Below are positions 56,131 through 64,000 of a stretch of DNA of 64,000 nt, one piece after another. Within the stretch, counting starts at the first letter, position 1; each line of letters starts with the position of its first letter. The stretch is taken from NCBI GenBank assembly GCA_017522785.1, contig JAFWYF010000035.1, forward strand, positions 32,915 through 96,914, in the 5' to 3' direction. The DNA is from Bacteroidaceae bacterium. GTDB taxonomy: Bacteria > Bacteroidota > Bacteroidia > Bacteroidales > Bacteroidaceae. The notes beneath the pieces were generated by a model. It had not been told where the DNA came from. It made no database searches and was given only the letters and a program-made list of their open reading frames with translations. Made by a program: the position numbers and the translations under genes.

Positions 56131-56175
56131 TTATATGCCTTCTACAAGGCAGGGCTACCAGCATTGTCTATTTTA

Positions 56176-56213
56176 CAACAAAAAAGAGCAGAAAATTCTG
56201 CTCTTTTTTGTTG
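56176..56213. terminator. bidirectional terminator between glsA and tRNA-Leu
   Basis: A perfect stem with A and T tracts, CAACAAAAAAGAGCAGAA (from 56176) with TTCTGCTCTTTTTTGTTG (to 56213), closes both glsA on the plus strand and tRNA-Leu on the minus strand. Confidence 0.88.
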
Positions 56214-56295
56214 TGCGCCTGATAGGACTCGAACCTACACGTCGCGAAACACCAGATCCTAAGTCTGGCGCGTCTACCAATTTCGCCACAGGCGC
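56214..56295 (-). tRNA. tRNA-Leu (anticodon UAG)
   Basis: On the minus strand: acceptor GCGCCTG with the matching 3' strand, anticodon stem CCAGA and TCTGG around CTTAGGA (anticodon TAG), a long variable arm (TGTTTCGCGACG) typical of class II tRNA, and T arm TAGGTTCGAGTCCTA. CCA not encoded. Confidence 0.96.
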
Positions 56296-56318
56296 GCTCA
56301 GTTTTCTTAAAAACGTTG

Positions 56319-56326
56319 CAAAGATA
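56319..56326 (-). promoter_or_regulatory. candidate -7 box for tRNA-Leu
   Basis: TATCTTTG on the minus strand, 24 bases before the mature tRNA, the same spacing as at tRNA-Lys. Confidence 0.55.
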
Positions 56327-56340
56327 GTGCTTTTTTTGAA

Positions 56341-57390
56341 TTATTCCACCTCTTCTTCATTTTTTTTATCATAAAAACTGTTTATTAGTTCAACAGCTGT
56401 ATCAATCATGGTGTCTCGGCCTCTGTTCCAATCTTCTGAGGTGATGTTTACTGCTATGTCGGGTTCAATACCAAACTCGGTATGTTTGCCCTCTTTGTCC
56501 AGTATGGGACATGCCGAAAAACGTACCGTCCAGCCGTTGGGTAGGGTGCTGTTCAATGGCAATCCCGAACCACCACCTGTTTTGTCGCCAAGTATAACCA
56601 CATGTGGCAATTCGCGCATGAGCATTACAAAATAGTTTGCCGAGCTATACACTGCACGATTGGTTAGCACCACAACGGGACGTAGCCACACTGCGCCATC
56701 GCCTCGTTCAAGATATATTGCTTCGGGCGACGAAAAATCGTCATGTCCGGTGCCGTTCTTGTGCTGTATATATCCTGTGTGCACCTTTTCATTTGTAAAG
56801 TGCGATGCCAATTTCTCTGCCGAGGTGAGCATGCCACCTCCGTTGTTGCGAATATCAATTATCAACCCTTTGTTTATAGATAACCGCGAAAGGATAATAC
56901 TTATATTGTTGTCGCTCATGGCGTCGGCAAAAGTTTCGACATAGGCATAACCAATGCTGTCGGGCATCAGAGAGTTAAATTTTATGCCGTTGCTATATCC
57001 GAAATTGTTACCTAAATAGTTGCGTTGTATTGAGTCGCTAAAATTTATGGGGTAGTCGAGCTTCCAATTCCAATAGTAACTTGTTCCGTAACTTGATACA
57101 AGGTTTACATGCCCATCGCGTAACTCCTTAAGCATGTTTCCCAGTGTGTCAAACAACTCCATGCTGTTTTTGCATTGTTCGGCCAATGGACGATATTTGC
57201 GATATGTCTCTTCCCAATCGAGTCCAAACTCATCCTCGGCATGTTCAAAAAAGCAGTAGCGTTGGTCTATGATTGTCCACAAGGCATCGAAGTTCCCTGC
57301 AGGCGAGTTGCTGAACTTATCCTCCTCTATGCATCCTTGACAAAAGAGAATGAGCAGTGTTGCAAATATATATCGGTATATCTTTTTCAT
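56341..57390 (-). CDS. S41 family C-terminal processing peptidase, lipoprotein
   Basis: 349 residues starting MKKIYRYIFATLLILFCQGCIEED, a lipoprotein signal. The S41 (tricorn/Ctp-like) core is visible: GYAYVETFADAMS, KGLIIDIRNNGGGMLTSAEKLASHF, the catalytic Ser in NRAVYSSANYFVMLM, and VILGDKTGGGSGLPLNSTLPNGWTVRFSAC. No PDZ domain is obvious. Probably an envelope serine protease of unknown substrate. Third gene of a leftward run with the topoisomerase gene; it starts 4 bases after the preceding gene. Confidence 0.9.
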   Translation of the reverse strand: MKKIYRYIFATLLILFCQGCIEEDKFSNSPAGNFDALWTIIDQRYCFFEHAEDEFGLDWEETYRKYRPLAEQCKNSMELFDTLGNMLKELRDGHVNLVSSYGTSYYWNWKLDYPINFSDSIQRNYLGNNFGYSNGIKFNSLMPDSIGYAYVETFADAMSDNNISIILSRLSINKGLIIDIRNNGGGMLTSAEKLASHFTNEKVHTGYIQHKNGTGHDDFSSPEAIYLERGDGAVWLRPVVVLTNRAVYSSANYFVMLMRELPHVVILGDKTGGGSGLPLNSTLPNGWTVRFSACPILDKEGKHTEFGIEPDIAVNITSEDWNRGRDTMIDTAVELINSFYDKKNEEEVE

Positions 57391-57393
57391 CGT

Positions 57394-58257
57394 TTAGTAG
57401 GGAGTATATGCTTTTATCGGGTCTCCTTGTTTCACTTTATACAAAGTCTTCACAAAACCGAATGTAAAGGCGTGGCTGTACAAGTGTGTTCGCAGGTCGT
57501 TTACCTCCGATTGATAAAGGTCGGCAATGTACGACAGTCGCAGGGTTACATTGCGTCTGTTACTGCCTATAGGTATGTCGAACGACACGGTATGTCGCCA
57601 CGAAGGGCTGTTAAAGGGGTGTGCAAAATGCCATGTATTGGCACAATGCCCCAACCCAAATATCTCGTAGTACGATTGTCCGAACTCGGGTGAGAACATT
57701 GCTCCTGCCAAAGGTATGTCCAGCTGATAACGTGCCACATGGTCTCTTCCTCTAATTGGAATGTGGTATATTGCCATTCCCGATGCCGCAAGTGCCAAGC
57801 GTAGTTTTGCCGAAATAAGATTATTCCCATTTGCAGGTATATACAACGCACCACCCGACAGTTGAATCTGCACTCCGGCAAGCAATTGCAGGCGCTCACC
57901 TATTTCGAACGGGTGATAGCCACTCCAGAAACGGTTCGCCATTAACGAATATTGGGTGCTGGAATTTAGTTCTGTAATTCCACCGGTAACATTGAACAGG
58001 GTTTGATATTTCCATTTGTAACTGCCAAAATGTGCATCCCTGAAGTTCTCCAAATTGTAGTGGTAGCCTAAACCGGTGTAGTTATATCCCGATAAATATG
58101 TATCTAAGTTATTCAGCAGTGCAATGCCATGCGACGACGTGCGCACCAATACCCTGCGAGGAATTATGCTGTCGATAACAATATCTTGCGCTTTTAGTGT
58201 TGTACTTGTGAGTAACAACACTAAAAGCAACAATATGTATCGGGCTGTTTTTCTCAT
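57394..58257 (-). CDS. outer membrane beta-barrel-like protein (possible DUF3316)
   Basis: 287 residues with a signal peptide (MRKTARYILLLLVLLLTSTTLKAQ). The rest alternates amphipathic strands (YNYTGLGYHYNLENF, YQTLFNVTGGIT, RNVTLRLSYIADLYQ) and ends SHAFTFGFVKTLYKVKQGDPIKAYTPY. The pattern resembles DUF3316 proteins of Bacteroidetes, but I assign it only tentatively. Its start overlaps the topoisomerase stop by 4 bases, so it is translationally coupled. Confidence 0.65.
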   Translation of the reverse strand: MRKTARYILLLLVLLLTSTTLKAQDIVIDSIIPRRVLVRTSSHGIALLNNLDTYLSGYNYTGLGYHYNLENFRDAHFGSYKWKYQTLFNVTGGITELNSSTQYSLMANRFWSGYHPFEIGERLQLLAGVQIQLSGGALYIPANGNNLISAKLRLALAASGMAIYHIPIRGRDHVARYQLDIPLAGAMFSPEFGQSYYEIFGLGHCANTWHFAHPFNSPSWRHTVSFDIPIGSNRRNVTLRLSYIADLYQSEVNDLRTHLYSHAFTFGFVKTLYKVKQGDPIKAYTPY

Positions 58258-60914
58258 TCTTCGTTGAACAGGCTTAATTGTATTGGCTCTTCGCCATTGT
58301 TGTTGTCATCATCTTCTGCTTCGGTTGGCTCCTCAGGCTCCTCTTTGGGTAGTGGGTGTTTGGTAGGCTCCAATTCCAATACCTCGTCGAGCTCGAATGT
58401 GGTAAGGCGCTTTCCGCGTGCTTTGAAACTCTTTACTGCAATGAACTCATCCAATTCTATAACAAGTGGCTCGCGGAATTGGTCGTTTCCTCCAAACATC
58501 ACCTGTATGCGAGGGTAGGGTGTATCGGACAACAGAATCAGTTTGTTGTCTTTGTTGTCGCCCAAGCAGTTTTGCTTGCGTGCGTTGGCATCCAATGTGA
58601 AGCGTTTCACATAGGGATACCCCTGTTGCGATGCATCGTAGAGAATTGCCGACCACACCTTGTTTGCATCATATTTCTCGATAATCATTAAATCGTCGTC
58701 GAAGTGCGCGTTTAGGTCTACAGGCAACAGATAGAACTCTCCGTTCTCTCTAATAACCAATATCTTGTCATCGTTGTGGAACTCTCCAAGATACTCGCCA
58801 TGATTGTCGAAGTTTATACGAAGTATGTCGCGGTCGAACCACACCTGTCGTCCACCCAGTGTAGAACTGCCATGACGTTTCAATGTGATGCGTTGCACCT
58901 CGTTCTTTGTAAGAATATTGCCCATCGACTGACGACCTTTTATGGCTATGGTGCTGAAGTCTTTCTCTATGAAAGTGTTGCGCAAACGTGGGTTGGGGCG
59001 AAGCTGCACCTTTACAACCTCGGCCTCGCCATTGGGGTTCGACGAGAAGTAGATTATTTTTGAACCGGGCGTGCCTTGTGTCAGGTCATACTCTCGGTCG
59101 CGTGTCATTCCTGTTGCCGCAAAACGCTTAATGTAATAGATACCCTTGCTACCATCGCGGTACACCACATTGTATATAGTACGTTTGTCGTTCTTCTTAA
59201 ATACGTCGATGTGCATCACGTTCTTTCCTACAAAGAGTTTCTCGCTCACCTTAACAATCTTGTACTTGCCATCTTTGTAGAACAGTATTATATCGTCAAT
59301 GTCCGAACAGTTGGTAACATATTCATCTTTTTTCAACGATGTACCAATGAAGCCCTCGCTACGGTTAATGTATAGCTTTTGATTGGCCTCTACAACCTTT
59401 GCCGCAACAATGGTGTCAAGGTTGCGTATCTCTGTTTGACGCGGATAGCGGTCGCCATACTTCTCCTTTAGCATGTTGAACCATTTAATGGTAACGGCTA
59501 TCATGTCGCTCAACTGCTTGTCTATGTCGGCAATCTCTTTCTTGAGTCTAACAATAAGTTCTTCGGCTTTATCCTTGTTGAAACGTAGGATACGTGCCAT
59601 CTTAATTTCCATAAGACGTAGCAGGTCGTCGCGTGTAACCTCGCGTATGAAATCTTTCTTGTATGGCTCAAGACGTTTGTCGATGTGTGCAAGCGCAGTA
59701 TCCATGTCTTTTGCCTGCTCAAACTCCTTGTCTTTGTATATGCGCTCCTCTATGAATATGCTCTCGAGTGATGCAAAGTGTAGCTGCTCCAGCAGTTCGC
59801 CCTTGCGTATAAGCAACTCCTGACGTAACAACTCTTTTGTGCTGTCTACGGAGCGACGCAACAGCTCGCTGACAGTGAGGAATACCGGGGTGTGATTGTC
59901 TATGACACAGCAACATGGGGTTATGCTTATCTCACAATCGGTGAAGGCATAAAGAGCATCTATCGTCTTGTCCGACGATACTCCGGGAGCCAGATGCACC
60001 AGAATCTCTACTTTGTCCGACGTGTTGTCATCTACTTTGCGCACCTTCATCTTGCCATTGTCCACAGCCTTAAGAATAGATTCTATAATAAGCGGGGTGG
60101 TCTTTCCGTATGGTATCTCGGTGATAGACAATGTTTTGTTGTCTTCCGACTTCGAAATTTTTGCTCTAATTCGTACACGTCCGGTACGGTCGCCGTCGTT
60201 GTAGCGCGATACGTCTATGCTACCACCGGTCTGAAAATCGGGATACAGCGTGAACGGCTCGTTGTTCAAATACGATACTGCGGCATCGCAAATCTCGTTA
60301 AAGTTATGTGGAAGAATTTTCGACGATAATCCCACTGCAATACCCTCTACACCATGTGCCAACAGCAGAGGAAACTTTACCGGCAATGTTATAGGCTCTT
60401 TGTTACGGCCGTCGTACGACAGTTTCCATTCGGTGGTCTTGGGGTTGAATACGACATCGTGAGCAAAGTGCGACAAACGGGCTTCAATGTAACGTGGGGC
60501 GGCCGCCGAGTCTCCTGTTAGAATATTACCCCAGTTTCCCTGACAATCAATGAGCAAATCCTTCTGTCCCATCTGCACCAAAGCACCGGCAATAGATGCA
60601 TCGCCATGTGGGTGGTACTGCATGGTGTGTCCAACCACATTTGCCACCTTGTTGTAGCGTCCGTCGTCGAGCTCACGCATAGCATGCAGAATGCGTCTTT
60701 GCACCGGCTTTAGACCATCGTACAAGTGTGGCACCGCACGCTCCAAAATAACATACGAAGCGTAGTCGAGAAACCAGTTCTTGTACATCCCGGTTAGTTT
60801 GTGTGTTGTTGAGTCCTGTGCCGGGGTGTAATTGCTATGTTCGTTTTGTGCATTATTCTCTTGCTCGGCAGGCAACTCTTTTTCAATATTGTCGTCGTAT
60901 TCGTTGTAATCCAT
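58254..60914 (-). CDS. parC: DNA topoisomerase IV subunit A (ParC-like)
   Basis: 886 residues of the type IIA topoisomerase A family: YKNWFLDYASYVILERAVPHLYDGLKPVQRRILHAM at the start, catalytic Tyr142 in AAAPRYIEARLS, the helical breakage-reunion domain, and a C-terminal beta-pinwheel (from about residue 530). A long acidic tail (EEPEEPTEAEDDDNNNGEEP) ends the protein. Gyrase-type pinwheels carry a GyrA box (QxRGG); none is seen here, so decatenating topoisomerase IV is more likely than gyrase. The partner B subunit is outside the window. Confidence 0.9.
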   Translation of the reverse strand: MDYNEYDDNIEKELPAEQENNAQNEHSNYTPAQDSTTHKLTGMYKNWFLDYASYVILERAVPHLYDGLKPVQRRILHAMRELDDGRYNKVANVVGHTMQYHPHGDASIAGALVQMGQKDLLIDCQGNWGNILTGDSAAAPRYIEARLSHFAHDVVFNPKTTEWKLSYDGRNKEPITLPVKFPLLLAHGVEGIAVGLSSKILPHNFNEICDAAVSYLNNEPFTLYPDFQTGGSIDVSRYNDGDRTGRVRIRAKISKSEDNKTLSITEIPYGKTTPLIIESILKAVDNGKMKVRKVDDNTSDKVEILVHLAPGVSSDKTIDALYAFTDCEISITPCCCVIDNHTPVFLTVSELLRRSVDSTKELLRQELLIRKGELLEQLHFASLESIFIEERIYKDKEFEQAKDMDTALAHIDKRLEPYKKDFIREVTRDDLLRLMEIKMARILRFNKDKAEELIVRLKKEIADIDKQLSDMIAVTIKWFNMLKEKYGDRYPRQTEIRNLDTIVAAKVVEANQKLYINRSEGFIGTSLKKDEYVTNCSDIDDIILFYKDGKYKIVKVSEKLFVGKNVMHIDVFKKNDKRTIYNVVYRDGSKGIYYIKRFAATGMTRDREYDLTQGTPGSKIIYFSSNPNGEAEVVKVQLRPNPRLRNTFIEKDFSTIAIKGRQSMGNILTKNEVQRITLKRHGSSTLGGRQVWFDRDILRINFDNHGEYLGEFHNDDKILVIRENGEFYLLPVDLNAHFDDDLMIIEKYDANKVWSAILYDASQQGYPYVKRFTLDANARKQNCLGDNKDNKLILLSDTPYPRIQVMFGGNDQFREPLVIELDEFIAVKSFKARGKRLTTFELDEVLELEPTKHPLPKEEPEEPTEAEDDDNNNGEEPIQLSLFNEE

Positions 60915-60968
60915 AAATCAATAGAGGGCTGTTTAACGAGTGTTGTCTATTTTAACAACATTATGTTG

Positions 60969-60976
60969 CAAAAATA
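60969..60976 (-). promoter_or_regulatory. candidate -7 box for the topoisomerase operon
   Basis: TATTTTTG on the minus strand fits TAnnTTTG, 54 bases before the topoisomerase ATG, in the gap it shares with the divergent glyS. Confidence 0.4.
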
Positions 60977-61045
60977 AGGTTTTTCCAAAAAAAAATGCTT
61001 TACTTTGCACAAATTTTACAATATAATATAGAAACAGTTACTATA

Positions 61046-62587
61046 ATGGCACAAGAAGATGTATTTAAGAAGGTAGTTGCTCATTGCAAGGAGTATGGTT
61101 TTGTATTTCCTTCGAGCGACATATACGATGGTTTAGGTGCAGTGTACGACTACGGCCAAATGGGTGTCGAGTTAAAGAATAATATCAAGAACTACTGGTG
61201 GCAGAGCATGGTGCTCTTGCACGATAATATTGTGGGAATAGATTCTGCTATATTCATGCACCCCACAATTTGGAAGGCATCGGGTCATGTCGATGCATTC
61301 AACGACCCTCTCATAGACAACCGCGATTCAAAGAAACGCTATCGTGCCGATGTTCTCATCGAGGAGCAGATAGCAAAGTACGAGGAGAAAATCGAAAAAG
61401 AGGTGGCAAAAGCTGCAAAACGTTTTGGCGAGTCATTCAATCGCGAACTTTTCTGCGAGACAAACCCCAAAGTTGTTGCAGAGAAACAGAAACGCGATGC
61501 ATTACACGAGCGCTTCTCGGTGGCAATGAATGCAATGAACCTCGACGAACTCCGTCAGATAATCATAGACGAGGAAATCGTATGTCCTATCTCTGGAACA
61601 CGTAACTGGACCGAGGTGCGTCAGTTCAATCTTATGTTCTCTACCGAAATGGGTTCTACTGCCGATGGCGCCATGAAGGTCTATCTGCGTCCCGAAACAG
61701 CACAAGGTATCTTTGTGAACTATCTCAACGTGCAAAAGACAGGTCGTATGCGCATCCCCTTTGGTATAGCACAAATTGGTAAAGCATTCCGTAACGAGAT
61801 TGTAGCACGTCAGTTCATATTCCGCATGCGCGAGTTTGAGCAGATGGAGATGCAGTTCTTCGTACGTCCCGGTAGCGAACTAGAGTGGTTTGCAAAATGG
61901 AAAGAGACACGTCTTGCTTGGCACAAGGCTCTTGGCTTCGGCGACGACTCCTATCGCTATCACGACCACGAGAAGTTGGCACACTATGCCAATGCGGCTA
62001 CCGACATCGAGTTCAAGATGCCATTTGGTTTCAAAGAGGTTGAGGGTATTCACTCACGTACCAACTTCGACCTTAGCCAGCACGAGAAATTCTCGGGCAA
62101 GAACATCAAATATTTCGACCCCGAAACAAACGAGAGCTATGTTCCCTACGTCATTGAAACATCTATCGGTGTCGATAGTATGTTCCTTAGCGTAATGTGT
62201 GCATCGTATTGCGAGGAAAAACTCGAAAATGGTGAGACTCGCGTTGTGCTACGTTTGCCTGCAGCTCTTGCTCCTGTAAAATTAGCCGTTCTTCCTTTGG
62301 TTAAGAAAGATGGTTTGCCCGAAAAGGCACGTGAGATAATGAACGAACTCAAGTTCTCGTTCAACTGTTATTACGAAGAGAAAGACTCTATTGGCAAGCG
62401 CTATCGTCGTATGGATGCAATTGGTACTCCCTATTGTGTAACAATCGACCACCAGACATTGGAAGATGGCATGGTTACCTTGCGTGAGCGTGATACCATG
62501 GAGCAACGTCGTGTAGCAATTGCCGACCTTAAGTCAATTATACAAGACAGTGTAAGCATCACATCGTTGTTAAAGAAATTACAGTAA
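61046..62587 (+). CDS. glyS: glycine--tRNA ligase (class II, alpha2 type)
   Basis: 513 residues starting MAQEDVFKKVVAHCKEYGFVFPSSDIYDGLGAVYDYGQMGVELK, the typical N terminus of the single-chain eukaryote/archaeon-like glycyl-tRNA synthetase found in Bacteroidetes. Class II motifs: motif 2 (QIGKAFRNEIVARQFIFRMREFEQMEMQFF), motif 3 region (SIGVDSMFLSVMCASY), and the C-terminal anticodon-binding fold (LPLVKKDGLPEKAREIMNELKFSF). The frame is open upstream to 60995 but the extra residues do not belong to the family, so the ATG at 61046 is chosen. Confidence 0.96.
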   Translation: MAQEDVFKKVVAHCKEYGFVFPSSDIYDGLGAVYDYGQMGVELKNNIKNYWWQSMVLLHDNIVGIDSAIFMHPTIWKASGHVDAFNDPLIDNRDSKKRYRADVLIEEQIAKYEEKIEKEVAKAAKRFGESFNRELFCETNPKVVAEKQKRDALHERFSVAMNAMNLDELRQIIIDEEIVCPISGTRNWTEVRQFNLMFSTEMGSTADGAMKVYLRPETAQGIFVNYLNVQKTGRMRIPFGIAQIGKAFRNEIVARQFIFRMREFEQMEMQFFVRPGSELEWFAKWKETRLAWHKALGFGDDSYRYHDHEKLAHYANAATDIEFKMPFGFKEVEGIHSRTNFDLSQHEKFSGKNIKYFDPETNESYVPYVIETSIGVDSMFLSVMCASYCEEKLENGETRVVLRLPAALAPVKLAVLPLVKKDGLPEKAREIMNELKFSFNCYYEEKDSIGKRYRRMDAIGTPYCVTIDHQTLEDGMVTLRERDTMEQRRVAIADLKSIIQDSVSITSLLKKLQ

Positions 62588-62600
62588 AAAAGTGGCCTGT

Positions 62601-63209
62601 ATGAAAAGAAAAGATATAAAGTTTATTGTATTTATGTTGTTAGGCTTTTTAGCCTTCACCTCCTGCGACGAAACATCGGAGAGTGGCGAGTATGATAATT
62701 GGCAGCAACGCAATATACAATATATCGATTCTATTGCCGGTGTGGCACGAACAAATGCCGATGGCACTTGGAAAGTGATACTTGCCGAGGGACTCAACGA
62801 CGATGGAGAGTTGTGGAGCAACGAGTACTATGTCTATTGCAAGGTATTGCAACAAGGCTCGGGAACAGTTTCTCCTCATTACAACGACAGTGTGCTTGTG
62901 AACTATCGCGGGCGTCTCATACCCTCACGAACATACAAAGATGGTTATGTGTTCGACGAGTCCTATGACGGAGAATTCGATGCCAATTTCGATGTGCCAC
63001 AGAAACTTAATCTGGCAGGTTGTGTTCGTGGTTGGATAACAGCCATGCAAGAGATGGTACAAGGCGACACATGGAGAGTATATATCCCTGCAAATCTTGG
63101 ATATGGTGCAAGTGATAGAAGCAAAATACCGGCATACTCAACACTCATATTCGATATAAATCTGGTGCGTTTTGCTCCGGTAGGAACGCCTCTTATATCA
63201 GAAAACTAA
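62601..63209 (+). CDS. FKBP-type peptidyl-prolyl isomerase, lipoprotein
   Basis: 202 residues starting MKRKDIKFIVFMLLGFLAFTSCDE, a lipoprotein signal. The C-terminal half is an FKBP domain: DSVLVNYRGRLIPSRTYKDGYVFDESYDGEFDA, VRGWITAMQEMVQGDTWRVYIPANLGYGASDRSKIPAYSTLIFDINLVRF. It should catalyse proline cis-trans isomerisation in the periplasm. It follows glyS by 13 bases and may be cotranscribed. A GTG at 62592 would add 3 residues only. Confidence 0.9.
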   Translation: MKRKDIKFIVFMLLGFLAFTSCDETSESGEYDNWQQRNIQYIDSIAGVARTNADGTWKVILAEGLNDDGELWSNEYYVYCKVLQQGSGTVSPHYNDSVLVNYRGRLIPSRTYKDGYVFDESYDGEFDANFDVPQKLNLAGCVRGWITAMQEMVQGDTWRVYIPANLGYGASDRSKIPAYSTLIFDINLVRFAPVGTPLISEN

Positions 63210-63223
63210 AGAACGATTTTATC

Positions 63224-63535
63224 ATGGAACAGAATAGAGAGAATCAGTTACAAATAGAACTGAAAGAAAATATTGCAGAAGGTGTTTATGCCAATCTAGC
63301 TATAATTGCTCATTCATCATCGGAGTTCGTAATAGACTTTGTACGTATGATGCCGGGTGTGGCAAAGGCACAAGTGAAGTCACGTATTGTGATGACACCC
63401 GAGCATGCCAAACGTCTTATGTTTGCTTTACAAGATAATATACAGAAGTATGAATCGCAGTTTGGCAAGATAAATATGCCTGAGTTACGTGTACCATATA
63501 TCCCCAGTATGAATGATTTGAAGGGGGATGCTTAA
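63224..63535 (+). CDS. DUF3467 family protein
   Basis: 103 residues: MEQNRENQLQIELKENIAEGVYANLAIIAHSSSEFVIDFVRMMPGVAKAQVKSRIVMTPEHAKRL. The pattern IELKENIAEGVYANLAIIAHSSSEFVIDF is the DUF3467 signature, widespread in Bacteroidetes and of unknown function. Ends at a strong hairpin. Confidence 0.92.
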   Translation: MEQNRENQLQIELKENIAEGVYANLAIIAHSSSEFVIDFVRMMPGVAKAQVKSRIVMTPEHAKRLMFALQDNIQKYESQFGKINMPELRVPYIPSMNDLKGDA

Positions 63536-63548
63536 TGGTTTAGTACTG

Positions 63549-63596
63549 ATAAAAGCAAGTTGGCTTCTAAAATTTTAGAAGCCAACTTGCTTTTAT
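63549..63596. terminator. intrinsic terminator
   Basis: ATAAAAGCAAGTTGGCTTC (from 63549) pairs with GAAGCCAACTTGCTTTTAT (to 63596), a nearly perfect stem of about 22 pairs. Closes the glyS-FKBP-DUF3467 group. Confidence 0.88.
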
Positions 63597-63728
63597 ATAA
63601 GTCTCTGTTTGGATTATTTATTTACTATAAGTAAATTATAGGGTGTTTTCACCTGTTTTCTAAGATTTGCCAATAATATGCAAAACATTGTGTTTTAGCG
63701 TATTTTGGCAAATTTTCTTTTCTTGTGA

Positions 63729-63760
63729 TTTGCAGAATTTGCCGACAATATCTACTTTTG
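63729..63760 (+). promoter_or_regulatory. promoter of the integrase gene
   Basis: TTTG at 63729-63732, 20 bases, then TACTTTTG at 63753-63760: a complete Bacteroidetes promoter, 65 bases before the integrase ATG. Confidence 0.6.
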
Positions 63761-63791
63761 TATGCAAATAGTATGTACAAAGATTTGCATA
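63761..63791. promoter_or_regulatory. palindrome at the integrase transcription start, possible operator
   Basis: TATGCAAAT (63761-63769) and ATTTGCATA (63783-63791) are exact inverse copies 13 bases apart, starting directly after the -7 box. This is a plausible repressor or integrase arm-binding site. Confidence 0.45.
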
Positions 63792-63824
63792 CACAGAAGA
63801 AAGTAACCTAAAAAACGGCAAATT

Positions 63825-64000
63825 ATGTTCAAGTATTCAAAGGACGGTATATCGGTACTCTCGGTGCTAGATGCCAGTTGAGCCAAGAAGAGCGGATTGT
63901 TTCCTGTCAAGATACAGGTCATCTACAACCGCAAGCAGAAATACTACTCTACGGGGCAAGAACTCTCCAAGGAGGATTGGGCGAACCTTGCCGAGAGCAA
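63825..64000 (+). pseudogene. tyrosine recombinase (integrase) N terminus with an in-frame TGA, cut by the window edge
   Basis: Translates MFKYSKDGISVLSVLDAS, TGA (63879-63881), then AKKSGLFPVKIQVIYNRK and QKYYSTGQELSKEDWANLAES. This is the Arm DNA-binding domain of Bacteroidetes tyrosine recombinases found on conjugative transposons. The stop replaces what is normally an Arg codon (CGA to TGA needs one change). No ATG restarts soon after; so either a dead gene, a sequencing error or translation from a rare start. It suggests a mobile element starts here and continues to the right. Confidence 0.75.

Overview
The window looks like a chromosomal piece of a gut-type Bacteroidales bacterium. The signs are: Bacteroidetes-style promoters (TTTG about 19-21 bases before TAnnTTTG) and few Shine-Dalgarno sites; the type IX secretion translocon SprA next to ruvA; a secreted beta-galactosidase with a type IX C-terminal sorting tail; many lipoproteins with a short signal peptide ending in Cys; the DUF3467 and DUF4491 families; and GH29 and GH2 glycosidases. 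This is inferred from gene content only; no rRNA is present.

Layout. 0-9 kb: pta, a GNAT acetyltransferase, a small lipoprotein, then a leftward fur-purA-zinc protease-hisS cluster, an AlkD-like/AraC pair, a TPR protein, tRNA-Arg(CCU), and a long rod-shaped RNA resembling 6S RNA. 9.5-26 kb: cca-type nucleotidyltransferase, TolC-like protein and lipoprotein; leftward sprA, ruvA and an ABC exporter; then a large transglutaminase lipoprotein. 36-64 kb: ordinary core and accessory genes (cutC, alpha-fucosidase, beta-galactosidase, radical SAM protein, tRNA-Lys, AI-2E family permease, GT90 glycosyltransferase, tdk, rsmI, HAD phosphatase, M23 and M1 peptidases, glsA, tRNA-Leu, S41 peptidase, topoisomerase IV subunit A, glyS, FKBP isomerase, DUF3467). 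At the right edge a tyrosine recombinase begins, with an in-frame stop at codon 19.

The standout region is 26.05-36.2 kb, a visibly AT-rich, all-rightward island of nine or ten genes: a sigma-70-like factor, a small anti-sigma-like protein, a membrane protein with hydrophobic helices, a membrane-anchored zinc peptidase (HELKH), a small unknown protein, a Ycf46-like AAA+ ATPase, an unknown protein, a membrane-anchored GrpE-like protein, and a divergent Hsp70/actin-fold ATPase, then a lipoprotein. Tight spacing and overlaps suggest co-expression. Immediately upstream a perfect 19-bp inverted repeat brackets 149 bp that carry the only good promoter box I see for the island. That is the architecture of the invertible, phase-variable promoters known in Bacteroides. 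A hairpin between the third and fourth genes may attenuate transcription of the downstream chaperone/protease part. My reading is a phase-variable, horizontally acquired, membrane-associated chaperone-AAA-protease system with its own sigma/anti-sigma control. Its biological role (proteostasis, envelope stress, defence) cannot be decided from sequence.

Elsewhere, SprA (export channel) and the beta-galactosidase (cargo with sorting tail) give internal evidence for a working type IX secretion system.
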